From Aptenodytes patagonicus (lineage: Eukaryota > Chordata > Aves > Sphenisciformes > Spheniscidae), in assembly GCF_965638725.1 (NCBI RefSeq), contig NC_134975.1, positions 1,562,179-1,626,178 on the forward strand: a stretch of 64,000 bases of DNA, written 5' to 3'. Numbering within the stretch: the first letter of the stretch is position 1; the number at the start of each line of letters is the position of its first letter. The translations under genes were made by a program, and so were the position numbers. The notes under the pieces are model-generated. The model was given only the letters and a program-made list of their open reading frames with translations, was not told the origin of the DNA and ran no database searches. Of the stretch, positions 1 through 13,700 are shown in pieces.

Positions 1-101
1 AACTGCTCTGCTAGGCCACTTCACTCATACCTATTCTTTTACCTTCTTTTTTCTTCATACTTCCTGTTTTCTTTTCCTTTCTACTGGGGGCTAATGCATG
101 T

Positions 102-179
102 TCCTGGTGTCTGCTTGGGTCTCAGCTTTGTACTAACTTGTCCTGGTGTCTGCTTTGGGCTCAGCTTTGTACTAACTTG
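102..179 (+). repeat. Two-copy 39-bp tandem repeat in DIP2B intron
   Basis: Bases 102-140 and 141-179 both begin TCCTGGTGTCTGCTT and end CAGCTTTGTACTAACTTG, with a small difference in the middle. It lies in the intron upstream of the first DIP2B exon seen here. No function is suggested. Confidence 0.85.
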
Positions 180-1077
180 TCCAGGACTACAGCCCATTCT
201 GAGCTGTGGGTACTACATAAATAAAGGTTAGTGCTTACAGCGTGTCTGGAATCAGTCTTTTTCTTCAGCTCGTAACTACATTCTACTTTGGCAAGTAGGT
301 AGAACATGATTTAATAGTTTGATTTACAACTAGAGTATAGGCAGGCAATCACTTTGAAGAACACGTAAATTTTAGGCCAAGGCCTAACTGAATGTTTATA
401 TGTAGCACTGTACAACTTAAGATATCAAGTAATGAGTGCTTTCTTCATGATAAATAAATAATTAGTTCACAGATTTAGGACAGACAAGGTATCTGTTCTC
501 TCGGAAACACAGGATGCAGTTCCTTGTTGTAGTTTTCTCTTTTTTGTTTTGTTCTGGGGTTGGGTTTTTTTGTTTGTTTTCTGCAATTGAAAGGGACCCA
601 TTTAGAATACCAGACAAAAGCATTTTCTGCATGTGGCCTTGGCACATTTGTTTCCCAGGGCCTGCATTCTGCTTTGTTCCTGTGAATTTTCAGTTTTGAC
701 AATGATACTGACCCCTCACTTTCCATTTCAGAATTACCAAAGTTAGGCAATACAGCATCTGATATTATAGAATATGAATGGAAAAGTAATGAGAGATTAA
801 ACTCGGAGAACCCAGGGGAAGGATACTTGTCTGAGGAGGTGAATCTCTTGCGTGCTTTAAACAGGGGCAAAACACCAGGGGTAAATGCATTCACACTGGA
901 AATGTCTGCTGCTTTAACTTCTGTTTTGGCCGGTGTAACCTTGTTTGACACAGCCCGCGAAAAAAAGATCTTCGTATTACAAGCCTGTACCATTAATATG
1001 TGAATTGGAAAGAGAGCATGTTCAGTGCAATGTGCTTTTCCCTAAGCAGCTAGATTTTCTTTTCTGCTTCCACACAG

Positions 1078-4000
1078 ACACGTCTTCCGCATCCGAGGAC
1101 GAGGGGTCGCTAAGGCGCCAAGCTGCTCTTTCTGCTGCATTGCATCAGAGCTTACAGAATGCTGAGTCTTGGATCAACCGATCTATTCAGGGGTCATCCA
1201 CATCTTCATCAGCATCTTCTACACTTTCCCATGGAGAAGGCAAAGGGACCAGTGGGTCACTAGCTGATGTATTTGCCAATACTCGAATAGGTAGGAGATG
1301 GGTATGAACAGAAAAATTGCTTCAAGTTCAGATTGTATTAATAAAGCTGGAGTTGTCCATGGCATACAGGAAATTTGGATCAAGAGTTTAGTTAGTTTTG
1401 ATGGAACTTGCTAGGATTTGTTGGAGTTGCACCATCACGACGTGTTTTTTCTTAAGAATTTCAGAATATTGAGTTCGTTGAAAAAGGGGAAGTGGGGAAC
1501 AGGAGCTTATCAAAGTAAAAAAGACTCCAGGGTGTGATGGCAGTAGTGACAGGATCAGTAGGCACAACTTTCTTTCTGTATACTGTGTTGCTTATGTCTA
1601 CAGCTATTTGAAGCTACTGTGTGTAAAAAGCTACCGTATGCAAGTAGTATTTGGCATCTGTGTCCTGATGAATACCATAGGGATGTCTTTGCCTATCGAG
1701 TGGGGGAAATGCTGTGTTTTAACATTCTCATTTTGCTATAAGCCCTAATGGTTTATTTTTTGCATTAGATTAAAAAAAAAAAAAGAACCAAAACCAGCCA
1801 TATATGTGAACAAATGAGCACGTCATTAAAAAAAATGGTTTTAGCAGAGTAAAGATTTAGCACAGAACTTTCATGGCTAGTCTGAGAAACAATCAGAGCA
1901 TCCAGGTATTGAGAAGATGGAGCAAAATCTACAGATCTGGATACCCCAGGCTCAGTTTTTTGAGGCTCTGAGGTGCTCCTTGCTGCTGATGCTTCTGTAT
2001 GAAATTGCAAAGTTTGTTTTTGCTCTGTGTATGTTTGTCTTTTTTATCTGCTGTTAAGGATATTACTGCATCTTAGGAGGCGTCTGTATTTTGTGTGCTC
2101 TCTGCTTTTGCTTAACTGGTTTGGGGCAAGCAGTGCATAGAAGTGCTGGTGGTTTTAACTGTTTCACTTAATTTTTTTTTTTTATTGCTGTTATTTTTGT
2201 TTGTTTATTTGCTGGGGTGCAAGTTGTTTTCTGAAACGGAAAGCTGGGGAAATTGCCCATAAAATGTAGTCGATATATTTAATGTGTCTTTGAAGCAGAG
2301 AGGCTGTTTTTAATTGGAGCATACAGAAAGCCACGTTACCTTTTGTAATGAATTAAGGTAATACAGCTTTTTACCTACTATCTAATATAATTAGTATTTT
2401 ATGCAAAATAGAAGTTTTAAATCTCTGTTGGAATTATATTTGCCACGTAGATGCCACATTCATCCTGTGTAAACACCTAATTTAAATGAATAAGAACTCT
2501 CACATAGGCAGTTTTATACATCTCTTTGGAGAGAGCAATGAAGTCCTGCAAATGTTTGGAGTTGTATAAAATCTAGGTCCTTCCTAGTGATTGCAGAGTT
2601 CAATACATGAGAAATATTCCTTGCCGCCATATCTCCAAAGGTATGCAGAAATGAATTTTTTTTTTTCTCCTTAGAAAGAGGGGCAGAGAATCAACCACAA
2701 AAACCTTTCTGTGGGAATTATTCAGTATCTGACTTCCTTCAGACTCTCTCTGTGCAAGCCAACACACAGTTCCAAAATTGTTGGGTTTTTTCCTTTGTAA
2801 GCAAGAGTTGCTGGTTCTGTTAAGCTAGAATAGAATATTCTTGCCCTATCAGATGATTGAACCTACTGTGTTGTAGAAAGAAATCCCATGTAAGCAAAAA
2901 TTGCTTATTTAAGAGAAAGTTAATGAGAGAATTACTGAAGTATGCAGAGTTATTTGCAGTTTTGAAGCTTACAAACTCATCTGAAAAGCAGAACAGTGTC
3001 TTGCAATTTAAAGCAAAAGTAAGATCCAGCTTGGTCTCTTAATTAGATTTTAAGTTTATTATTTAACTGCTGGACAGGCTCATACTGTTTAGCCACCCAA
3101 CTGGAAGAAATTTAAACCCAACATGATTTTTTGCTGATCTGCTTTAGTCAATAGCCTACCGCGTGTTTTGTTTTAGAAAGCCCTTACTAACAAAAAAGTT
3201 AAATAGTATAATTCTAGCAAGAGAGATTACTGCATAGGTGATGTAGGTTTTTGTTCTGGGGCTTTGAATATTTCAGAGCTCATATGGATCTCAAACTTTT
3301 TTTTTTTACAGTACTGAAATGTCAAGAGATTGAGCTTGATTTGAAGGTTAGAAACCAAGAATAGGAATTCTGTTTTGCTGAACCACTTTCCTGACATGGG
3401 CAAAGCCACTCATCTTGTGCCTTTGTTTTCTGTTTTCCAGAACAGATAATGTGCACCTCCTAGAGCTACTTAATGTTTAGGAAGCGGTGTGTTTAGCATT
3501 AATAAGAGCTCCCATACATTCAACCCATTAAATTCTTAAGATTGTTGGTAACAGGTAACTAACACTTTGCTTGTTCCATCTCATAATAGAAGGTATATGT
3601 TAACTGCCATCTCAATTTTCTCCCTTTTTTTAGAAAATTTCTCAGTTCCCCCAGATGTCACAGCAACTACCTCCTCTTCCTCAGCACGCCCAGCAGCGAT
3701 TGACCTTCCTCCTTCAGGGATCGTGAAAGGCATGCACAAGGGATCTAATCGGTCTAGTCTCATGGATACTGCTGATGGTACGGAAACTTTCAGAGTACCC
3801 AGAAATTAGAATGGTGTTAAGGAAGGACTTAAGTCACATGATTTATTCTCCCAACTCAAGTTGATCCCATTTAAGCACTTCACAAATTTGAAATGGTTAT
3901 GGCATTAGCATTAACACATTCCTATGCCGCAGTTATGACATTGGCATTAACACATTCCCACGCTGCAGCAATTACCTACGATGTACTGAACTGGAGAAAA

Positions 4001-4723
4001 TCATGGGAGAGATAATAGGCTTTTCTCTCCTCTACCACTTTTTAAGAAAAAAATTACAAATGTGTAGGTGGGCTAATTGTTTTTAAAAGCTTTTGTCCTG
4101 GAATCCCCAAAAGGAAAGGTAAGATGAATGAAATAATGTAATTCTTAACTATAATTAAGCTCCCATGAAGCTGATAATACTCTAAGCTGGTTGGCATAAA
4201 CCTTTGTGCAGAGGGGTAGCATTAACGCTTCTGGTCTTGTTGTGTCCTCCCTCTGCTGGCAGTCTTGCACTGCAGTTGGTGGATGCTGCAGGCAGGCAGA
4301 GATCTGTAGGCTGTGTTTCACAGCAAGTACGGTGTGTCAGAGACCAATGGAAATCAGGCTTCGGAAGGGAGTAAATGCTTTAAAAATGAATTTCTATTAC
4401 TAGCATTTTCTGACCACTGAGTTAATACAGAACTGGTATAATACTTACAAATGTCATCCTGCACTGGCCCAGCCTTTAGTAATGGAAGCCAGTAGTTGAA
4501 TGAGTGGGCGCGCAAGGAGAAGTATCCTCCGGTGGAAGGAGGTAAGATGTAAATGTTAATAGACATGATGAACACTTTTATTAGACAAAATCTTTCCCTC
4601 CAGGTGTTCCTGTGAGTAGTAGAGTCTCCACGAAAATTCAGCAGTTGCTTAACACCTTGAAAAGACCTAAAAGACCACCTCTGAAAGAATTTTTTGTGGA
4701 TGATTTTGAAGAAATTGTGGAAG
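1078..4723 (+). CDS. DIP2B: DIP2B exon block 1: serine-rich linker
   Basis: Exons 1078-1290, 3634-3777 and 4604-4723, each leaving a one-base split codon. They encode the low-complexity region between the DMAP1-binding domain and the first adenylate-forming domain. It is rich in Ser ([12 protein letters not shown] and a TTSSSSA run), and includes the conserved [18 protein letters not shown] stretch and a basic [12 protein letters not shown] segment just before the acidic DDFEEIVE. The serine run after PPDVTATT is shorter than in human DIP2B as I recall it, a normal place for length change. Introns of 2.3 kb, 0.8 kb and 0.6 kb hold no other gene that I can see. Confidence 0.95.
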
Positions 4724-7700
4724 GTAATAGCACCAAAAAATGGTTTGTATTAATCATTTGTTGTAAGTACACAGACATGCACAGTGCTGAATTTATTTAT
4801 GCCATTGTTTTCAAAGTTGACTCTGATTCGCTATTTGCAGCTAGCAGTAGCCTTCATGAGTAGTCTGATACAAAACCAATGTTTGAAGTAATTTACTGTA
4901 CTGCTGAGCTTTGGGTGGCCTCCTCAACATTAAACTTGTTACGATAACTAAAACTTATTAACAAAAATATTTAAATAGGTTTTTAAAATCCCTTCATTTG
5001 CTTAGGCTATTATAATTTCCCCAAAGGGATTGTCTTTACTGGTAATTTCATTACAACCTTATTTTGTAAGATTGTTTTTCTTTTCTCCAATCCTGTGTTA
5101 CTTTCCTCGCTGTTGTGTTGAATACCTTTTAATAGCACCTTAGGAGAAGACTATGTTCATGATGTTTTGTTTTGTGCAGGTCTTTCTAGGAAATGAAATG
5201 TGATAAGGGGTTGTTAAACCTAAATATGATGAGGAAAAGCATTTGTTTTCAGTGCGTCCTTCCAGCTTAACTGTCTGGTAACAAATAGGCAAAGATGAAC
5301 TGGAAACATTATTGAATTTTCTTCAGTTCCACAGCCTGACCCAAATCAGCCCAAGCCAGAGGGACGCCAGATGACACCTGTGAAGGGAGAACCCCTGGGA
5401 GTTGTTTGTAACTGGCCTCCTGCCTTAGAAGCAGCACTGCAGCGCTGGGGAACCACACAAGCTAAATGCCCCTGTCTGACAGCACTGGATGTTACAGGAA
5501 AACCGGTTTATACCCTCACGTATGGTGAGTTGAGCCCTGGCTTCCGTTGCTAAACTGCTCCGAAAGAGCAGTAGTGGATAGAACACAGGGTTGTCGGTCT
5601 TAGTGTGGTTGCAAATACCTTCCTGGGTTTTGAGAGCTTTGTAGACAAAGCAGTGTTAACTGAAACAGAGGACGTGACTGTAGATGGTAAAAGCAGCCAA
5701 GAATTGAAATATTCTCTTGTATGCTGGGTTGATTTAGAGTTGTGCAAGTCTCTCTTCTTTGTGTTCTAGGCAAATTGTGGAGCAGAAGTCTCAAGCTGGC
5801 CTACACACTGCTTAATAAACTGGGGACCAAAAATGAACCCGTGTTAAAACCTGGAGATAGGGTAATGAGTTTGAGACTGTCTGGTTCTCCCTCTGAAATA
5901 AAAAGAGGGTTTTGGGGGGCTGTAACTTACCACAGACACTATAATCTTATTCTTTTAATAGCGAGACTCTTATCCCAGGGATAGGCTATTTGGGAAAGAA
6001 CCGTTTGTGATTTTTCAGTCCTGCTGGCTGCTCTGTAAGCAACTTCTCGGCTCTGGACTTTGAAATACGTCTAAGGAAGAGCATTGTACCTCTGAGAGAA
6101 ATACAGAGTTTTAGACCTCTGTGTTTTGGCTGTGTGTACATCTTCATGTTTATGGGCACACAGGGAATGCTGACATTACTGCGTGAGGAACTCATGCGCA
6201 TACCAGATATTCTGTGGAAGAAAGAGTGCTTAAAGATGCCCCGTGAAAAATGCTGTGGTAGAATGCGAAATAACTCAAACTTTTCTGACTTTTAGTCACT
6301 ATAGATCTGAACTTTGCAATTTTTCCTTGTATTTCAACTAACAAAGCATTTTTGTGAATTGTAGGTAGCCCTTGTTTATCCCAACAATGACCCAGTCATG
6401 TTTATGGTGGCATTTTACGGCTGTCTCCTAGCAGAAGTCATACCAGTGCCTATAGAGGTACCTCTTACCAGAAAGGTAACGTTGATGGAACTTAGAGGAG
6501 TGATAGGCTGATGTGGGATGAAAACCAAGTCAGACCATCAACCTCTGAAAGTGTTTCACAACATCCAGCTGCTGCCTTAGTAGCTCTGTGTCAACGCAAT
6601 GTGCAAGACCTTTGTGAACCTGGAATAGCTGTTTAAAAATGGAAAAACACATTGACCAGAGAGCTGTGCTGAGTAGCTGGAAATGGTCAATTCACCTAAA
6701 TGCTGTAATCTTCATTCTATTATTGCAAATAATTTATACGGTACAGATAATATTGAGAATCTGCCCTCTGATCGGGGTGAAGGGGGTCTCATTTCCAGCC
6801 ATGCTTAGCATCTGCCAGTCTTTTGTCTTTGCTGGAGGCTGAAGGTGCTAAGTATTTCTGAAGACTTCAAGGCACTTTTTGTAAATTATTTGCTCAACGA
6901 AGTGTTTTCTTTACCCTTACCAGAATTTTTGCAATATTGCCATATTATTGCCATGTCAAGAACTGTCTAAAACTATAGAATTTCATAAGAGGAAACAAAA
7001 GAAACAGGATAATGGCAAACGTATGGCAAGAGAGGTGGTAATGAAATGGTAAGCTAGGCTGGTAATCCTATGGGAGTCACAGAGCTTTGCTGTCATTTGT
7101 CTGCAATGTGACAACTGCTATAGCAACCAAATACAAAATTCAAACTTCTCCCAGTATTTGCCCAATCAGATTTCTTAGTGAGGTACCTCATTTCAGTGTT
7201 TTTATCATTGTGCAATAGAAATTAGTTCCTGAGGAAAGAAAGGCCTTGTTATTTCAGTGTAATTATACGTTTTGCTTCTTTTGCCTCATGATTCCTCTTT
7301 GAAGCATCTGGGATTCCATTAATGAAAATAAATGGTGTATGCTCCATGCCTAGATGCTGGGCATGAGCACTTGTTTTCTGTGGATTTCACATCCAATGCA
7401 TTTTAGTCTTGCCAATGTAATATTTGTTGTACGTATAAAGAGTTCCCTTTGAGAATCACCAGATTCCTCTGCAGTCTGTCCCCAGTTACATAATCGTTTC
7501 ATTTTTGAACAAAATGAATTGAAAAGAGCAAACTTGGTATGCAGGAGATTAAGTAGCCCTTCTGCATTTTTGTGATGGCTTATCATTTTCCTGTGGACTT
7601 TTATTGGCTTGTAGGTATGTCTCCATTTTCACCCAGCAGGCCTTTGTGCTGGATATATATCATCTTCCAAAATGTGTTGTTATGTAGGCTTAGAAGCGGT

Positions 7701-10700
7701 TGTATTCATCCCTGCCAGACAGCGGTTGTCATTTGAGTTTCAAACCATTGTCAGACATTGGATGTAGGTGGAGAAGGAGAAACCAAAGGAAAGAGTGTTT
7801 GTGGGCATGGGTTGTTTCTTCTTTTTCCTCCCCATGTGATCCATAATGTTACCATCCAGTTACCAGAGCATTACCAAACCTTGGATTTTGGTAAGGGGAA
7901 AGTTGGCTTAAGTCATCTGTAAACGGGAATGACGTTTTTCCCCTTCTTCCCTCAGGATGCTGGTGGTCAGCAGATTGGTTTTCTGCTGGGAAGCTGTGGT
8001 ATTGCTTTGGCCCTCACCACTGAAGTTTGTCTGAAAGGGCTTCCAAAAACCCAAAATGGAGAAATTGTGCAGTTTAAAGGTTAGATCAGTTATATATTTG
8101 CTTTTGATTGTACTCTTGATATAGCTGAACTGTCTTAAAGTGGTTGTCAGAAGTCTGAATGCTTTTTGGGGTGGGCAAAGTGAGCAACTTTTCTGATAGC
8201 ATCACTTAACTGCTGTAGGTTTTATGCATATGGTGTAGATTGATCCATGTGTCTGACAGAATTGCTTTGTTGTTCTGGAAGTCACAATGAATCCACCTTA
8301 CAAGCCAGGGTTGTCCTCAGATCCCTTCAGTGGCATTTGGCAGGTTCAAAAGCAGTTTTATTAATGATACAATAAGCTATATTTAGAAATACTGCAGGGA
8401 TCTTTCCTGAGTAGAGGAAGTGCCTTGTTCCCATCTGAACTCCCTGATGAGAAATGAGATGAACCTTCTGGCTAGTAGCTTGGCTTGGCTTGGTATTTTG
8501 CTCATGTAACTGAACTTGGACAAATGATGGGGTTTTAGTGTATTCTTGCAGAATATAAATCCCTCAATAAATAAACTGGTATTAATATTCTACTTTAATT
8601 TGGCTCTAGGTTGGCCCAGACTCAAATGGGTTGTGACAGATTCAAAATACCTCTCCAAATCTCCTAAGGACTGGCAGCCCAACGTCTCAGCTGCAGGAAC
8701 TGAGCCAGCATATATTGAGGTAAGTAGTGAATGGGGAATAAAAAGTAGTTTCCATGAGCTGAATTTAATGTTCTAATCCCCAGAGAGATAATACTTTCAC
8801 CTCACTGCCTTAAACTTCCCAGTTTCTAGCCACTGAAACAAGTCTTTCACTGTGTACAACCTGCTGTGAAGCTTATTTTAGTTTGTAATATCTTTGTGGC
8901 CTTGAGCACTGCTCAAAATGAATTGGAGAACACTGTTCTTGTTCCAGAAAGCTAGTAATTGAGACAACTGAGCTCTTGGAGATAGCGTACTTGGCAACAC
9001 AGATTTCTGAAACTACTTAAGCCGACAGCTTTTCGAATTTTCTGTTCTTCCTAGCAGAGATTATTTTCATTTATATACCTCAGTAAGGCAACTTCTAGGA
9101 ATTGCAGTGGTTTAAGTAGTAACAGTAATTTGGCTATTCTAATATTGCAACTTGGCTTTTCAGTTTACTTATGGGAGCAGGAGGAGATGTTGTGAGAAGT
9201 AGTAACAGTGAAATAAACACAAACACATTCAACTGCCATCTTTATCTCATCTCTCTCTGGAGTTAGCTGAACATGTTTGCTACCTGAATAACTATATTTT
9301 CTGTAGTGAACCTTGCTGGTACCTTTCTACAAGCAGGTACTTTTCTGAGTATGTCTCAGCAGCTTTAGAGGAACAAAACTTTATTTAATAACGATTCTGT
9401 GATTTAATTTCCTCCACATGTGGGATCCAGAGTCACACCCTGACTTTTTTTCTCTTCTGTAGTACAAGACGAGCAAAGAGGGCAGTGTTATGGGTGTTAC
9501 AGTGTCTCGGATTGCCATGCTGTCTCACTGTCAAGCCTTGTCTCAGGCCTGCAACTATTCTGAAGGTAGGTGATGTCACAGAAACATCAAAGGAATGAAG
9601 GTTCAGCGACATCATTTTCAGTGGTTGCCTCTCATATTCTTAACAGCTGTCTGTGAGTAACCAATACACAATAGTATCTACTTAAGAAAAAAAAAAAGAA
9701 AAAGTAAAAGAAAAAAAGTGCAGATTAATTCTCCCCCAAAAGTGAAGACCAGCTGTAATCTTTTCCATCCAAAACTACATCGTTTTCATTGCCATAGTGA
9801 AGAGGAATAACAAGTGGGATTTGCATCATGTCTAGAAAGTTAACGAGTGTTCTGATGAATCAAAAGGGGAGCAGATGACTCAAAAGTGGAGCATTTTCTG
9901 GTGAGCTTGAGTCTCCCTCTCGCTGTGCTGGTCACCCATTAAAATGTCTTTCCAAACTTTTGTTCTTGATAGTGTGTGTAAATATCAAAGCACCTCTTGC
10001 ATAAACTGCTTCTGTACTAGTCGCATGAGGCTTTTTGGCTAACCCAGAAATGGAGATTTGAAATGGCTGGTGGGAGTACAGAGAGTTCTGCTGTAGGATA
10101 TGGTTTTAGTCTAGTCTACCTTGTAAATCAAGCTAATTTATATATCCATGACTGAAACTTTATTTTTAGAGCTGTATGTCATAGTACTTTAAAATGCAGA
10201 GTTTGTCTTTTGGAAGCCATCACTTTAATTTCCGTTGCTTCTGGGAGTCAGTGCTTGAATGATGTTCTCTACTCTCTTCCTCTGCTGCTACTCATGCATA
10301 ATGAGGTTAAGACCCTTTCTGTTCTACTGATGTACGTTACAGGCTGGAATGTAATTTTCTTGCAACTTTCTGGGATGTGTTCCTTCTCTTAAATTGATGT
10401 TCAGTTGTGTTATTTTGCATAACAAGGTGCTCTGACTAGTAAAATGTATAATCAGACAAACAAGACGCTGCACTTGCTTGCTACATGTGTACCTCCTGGA
10501 GCAGATCTGACAGATTCAAATGACAGATTCAAACGTATGCAGATGCTAGCATAAATAATGGTCACAGCTGTCCTGGCACATTTCACTTCAAAACTACAAC
10601 TTTCTTTTCCCAGGTGAAACAATAGTGAATGTTTTGGATTTTAAGAAGGATGCAGGGTTGTGGCATGGCATTCTAACGGTGAGTTGAGCCTGTAAGAACT

Positions 10701-13700
10701 TTCTGAAGCATTTCGTGAGTCTTCATAATTGCAACATTTGAGGACCATTGCCTATTAAGTCAACCATTTCTCTTCCTGCTAGATCTGCAATTCTCTGGAG
10801 GGAAGCGTAGAAGCATCCTCAGTAAACTTACGGGAATTCATGGTGGGGTAGGGGTTGATGGGGAGTGAGGGTGACTCCTATTTCTGCTTCATAATACGTT
10901 TTGTGAGCCCTTTTCTAAAAATCTTTTTCTACTTTTCAGAATGTAATGAACAAACTGCATACTATCAGTGTGCCCTATTCTGTGATGAAAACCTGTCCAC
11001 TCTCATGGGTGCAGAGAGTTCATGCCCACAAAGGTACCTGTGTATGTTCCACAACTTTAGCTTGAAGTCCTCAGGATAAATGAGTGAGGGGCATTAAAAT
11101 CTCAAATGCTTTAGAGCCTGTCTTCTTGCTCTTCCATGACAAATCACAAGGGCCAAAACTCTAATTTATTTCTAAATATGCACAAAGTCCTAATGCCTTG
11201 TGAATGTCAGCGAACGTGATGGGGACCTCATGACCTGTTATGACCATTAGTTTTTGAAGCCAACGCCTTTTATGAAACCAAGAAAATAGTTGAACGCAGC
11301 AAGATCCATTGATCCCCAGTCCTCACCGAGGACATTCAGATGGTGATAATGATTTATGCATTTTGGAGGAGGGGCTGCAATAGTGACAGACCCTGGCTCA
11401 GGTGGTGGGCAAATGGCTTGTATGCCATAGCAGATGCTATTGTATGTGCTATTGTATGTTGGGGTTTGCTGTTACTGCAGGCTCAATTAATTAAGGTTTG
11501 CTTGCTTGCTTTAGTGAGAATTTTCTCATTTGGGAGTGTTGGAGTGTGTATTCATATGAAAATGACTCGTGGAAAGCTTTTATTTGTCCTTATATGGTTG
11601 TTTTGTGTTGGTTTGCAGCAAAAGTTGCTTTAGTCAAGTGTCGAGACTTGCACTGGGCCATGATGGCCCATCGAGACCAAAGAGACGTCACTTTGAGTTC
11701 TCTACGCATGCTGATTGTAACTGATGGTGCAAATCCTTGTGAGTATGCACATCCTGCTGTTTTCAGGAGAGAGGTTTCTCAGCTAGTTGTCTCACAGGCT
11801 CAAGCTTAATTCCTTTTGTAGATAATTCCCAGAAGATTTCAGTTAGGGCGGCTGTCTAGTAACACAGAGCTGCGGATTGTGGTACTTGAGTACCAGGGCA
11901 AGGGGTTTTCTGTGCTTTCGTCCTTTGAGTATGAGTTGTGAAAGATACTGCAAAGTAAGAAAGAGGAGACTTGAATGGGGAGCTCTTGTGTGTAAAACAG
12001 AATTCTGGTAGACACAGTGAGATTGGTTTTAAATTGCTCACAGGGGATAAGGTAAAAGCTTTTAAGAACAACTTTTTCTGGGGATTCTTTCCCTTTCAAA
12101 TCTGCAAGGAATGCTGTTAGTGAAAAGGCTTAAAGAGTGTTTGTCTAGATGGCACCAACTGGAAGGGAAACTTGGAATACCATTAGACCTGTTCTGATTA
12201 TGCATGCTGCATGGAAACAGACCCCACATATGTGCGCTAATTGTTGGAGGTTTGGAAAGTATTTTAAGCCTGTTGTTGTACCATGGGCGTGTAACAACTC
12301 TGAAGCAAATTGGAGGAGAAAAGCAGACTTGTTCAAGAGAACACGCCTTTTCCCAAGTCACATTCAGTAGGCACTTAAGCTCCTTTGTGGCTGGTATCTT
12401 GGAAGATGCTACCTGGAATGTTTAGAAGTGATAAAGTCATAGTGGCGTATTTTCTTTCTTTCCAGGGTCTGTTTCCTCATGTGATGCCTTCCTGAGCTTG
12501 TTTCAGAGCCATGGGCTTAAACCAGAGGCAATTTGTCCATGTGCCACGTCTCCAGAAGCGATGACTATTGCAATACGGAGGTAATGGGCGTGCAGCATTG
12601 CAGTCTGTTTGCTAGATTAAGTGATCTAGGCTGAGGTTTGTTCACACATCGGTTGGTCATAGTTGACTTAAGTGTGTAATAAGCTCCACTGACATTTACT
12701 GTGTGTGCTCAGGTATTCAAGTAGCTAAGTTGTTAAACATTTCTCCTAAGATACGAGTGCTTTTTTTCCTCTAAGATGTGTGACAGCTCAACAGTGCCTG
12801 TAAGAACTGTGCATTACTTTCTCCTGCTCTTGATTTACACAGCTAGTGTGGTATTCTTGAATCTGAGAGTAAATTTGATACCGCTTTGGACAGTCATTTT
12901 TATAGGCTGTTTCTGTCTATTGCTGCCTTCTGTAATAAATAGCCCTGTAATCATCTGGCCTGGGAGCTGGGGTTTAACATGGGGTAAGCCAAAGAGCTGC
13001 AAGAAGAGTTGCACTTGTCCAAGAATATGGTTTCTTACTGATCAGTGTGGCTCTTCTGGGAGGGAGTTTCTACTGCCATCTCACAGCTTTAAATTTGTTA
13101 TGCAAAGAAGAGACACTGAAATATGCATATTTCTGTTGCTGCGATATCTTCATCCGAGTCTAATAATAGCCTGTATGCCTGATTTAGTGTATTGATTTTG
13201 TGTCCTTCAAAGGCCTGGGGTCCCCGGGGCACCTTTGCCTGGAAGAGCCATCCTGTCCATGAACGGGCTGAGTTTTGGTGTGATTCGTGTCAACACTGAA
13301 GATAAAAACTCTGCTCTCACTGTCCAGGATGTTGGCCATGTGATGCCAGGAGGTAAAAATGTGCAGGAGTCTTCTATAAGACCTTTTTGCGAATGGTCTG
13401 GAATGTTTTAGAAAAAGAACTGGTCAGTGTTCTATCCCGTATTCACCCTCAGCATCGGGGGAGGTTAGGCAGTCCCCATGCTGCGTTGTCATATCTGTCA
13501 CGGTTACATGTGTCAGTTCTTATACAAGGCAAGTCTTGGGGACTATTTTAACAATGCGTAATTTGTCGTAGGGATGATGTGTATAGTGAAACCTGATGGA
13601 CCACCTCAGCTCTGTAAAACAGATGAGATCGGTGAAATCTGTGTTAGCTCCAGAGCAGGAGGAATGATGTATTATGGGCTGACAGGGGTGACAAAGAATA

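Noticed and set aside
475-993. 172-codon minus-strand frame in a DIP2B intron
   Set aside because: No recognisable domain, and the + strand of the same region offers an in-phase cassette. At most one of them is real, and neither is established.
11340-11809. Overlapping + frames of about 100 codons
   Set aside because: They run through DIP2B intron into the exon 11619-11738. The extension upstream of the acceptor is intronic.
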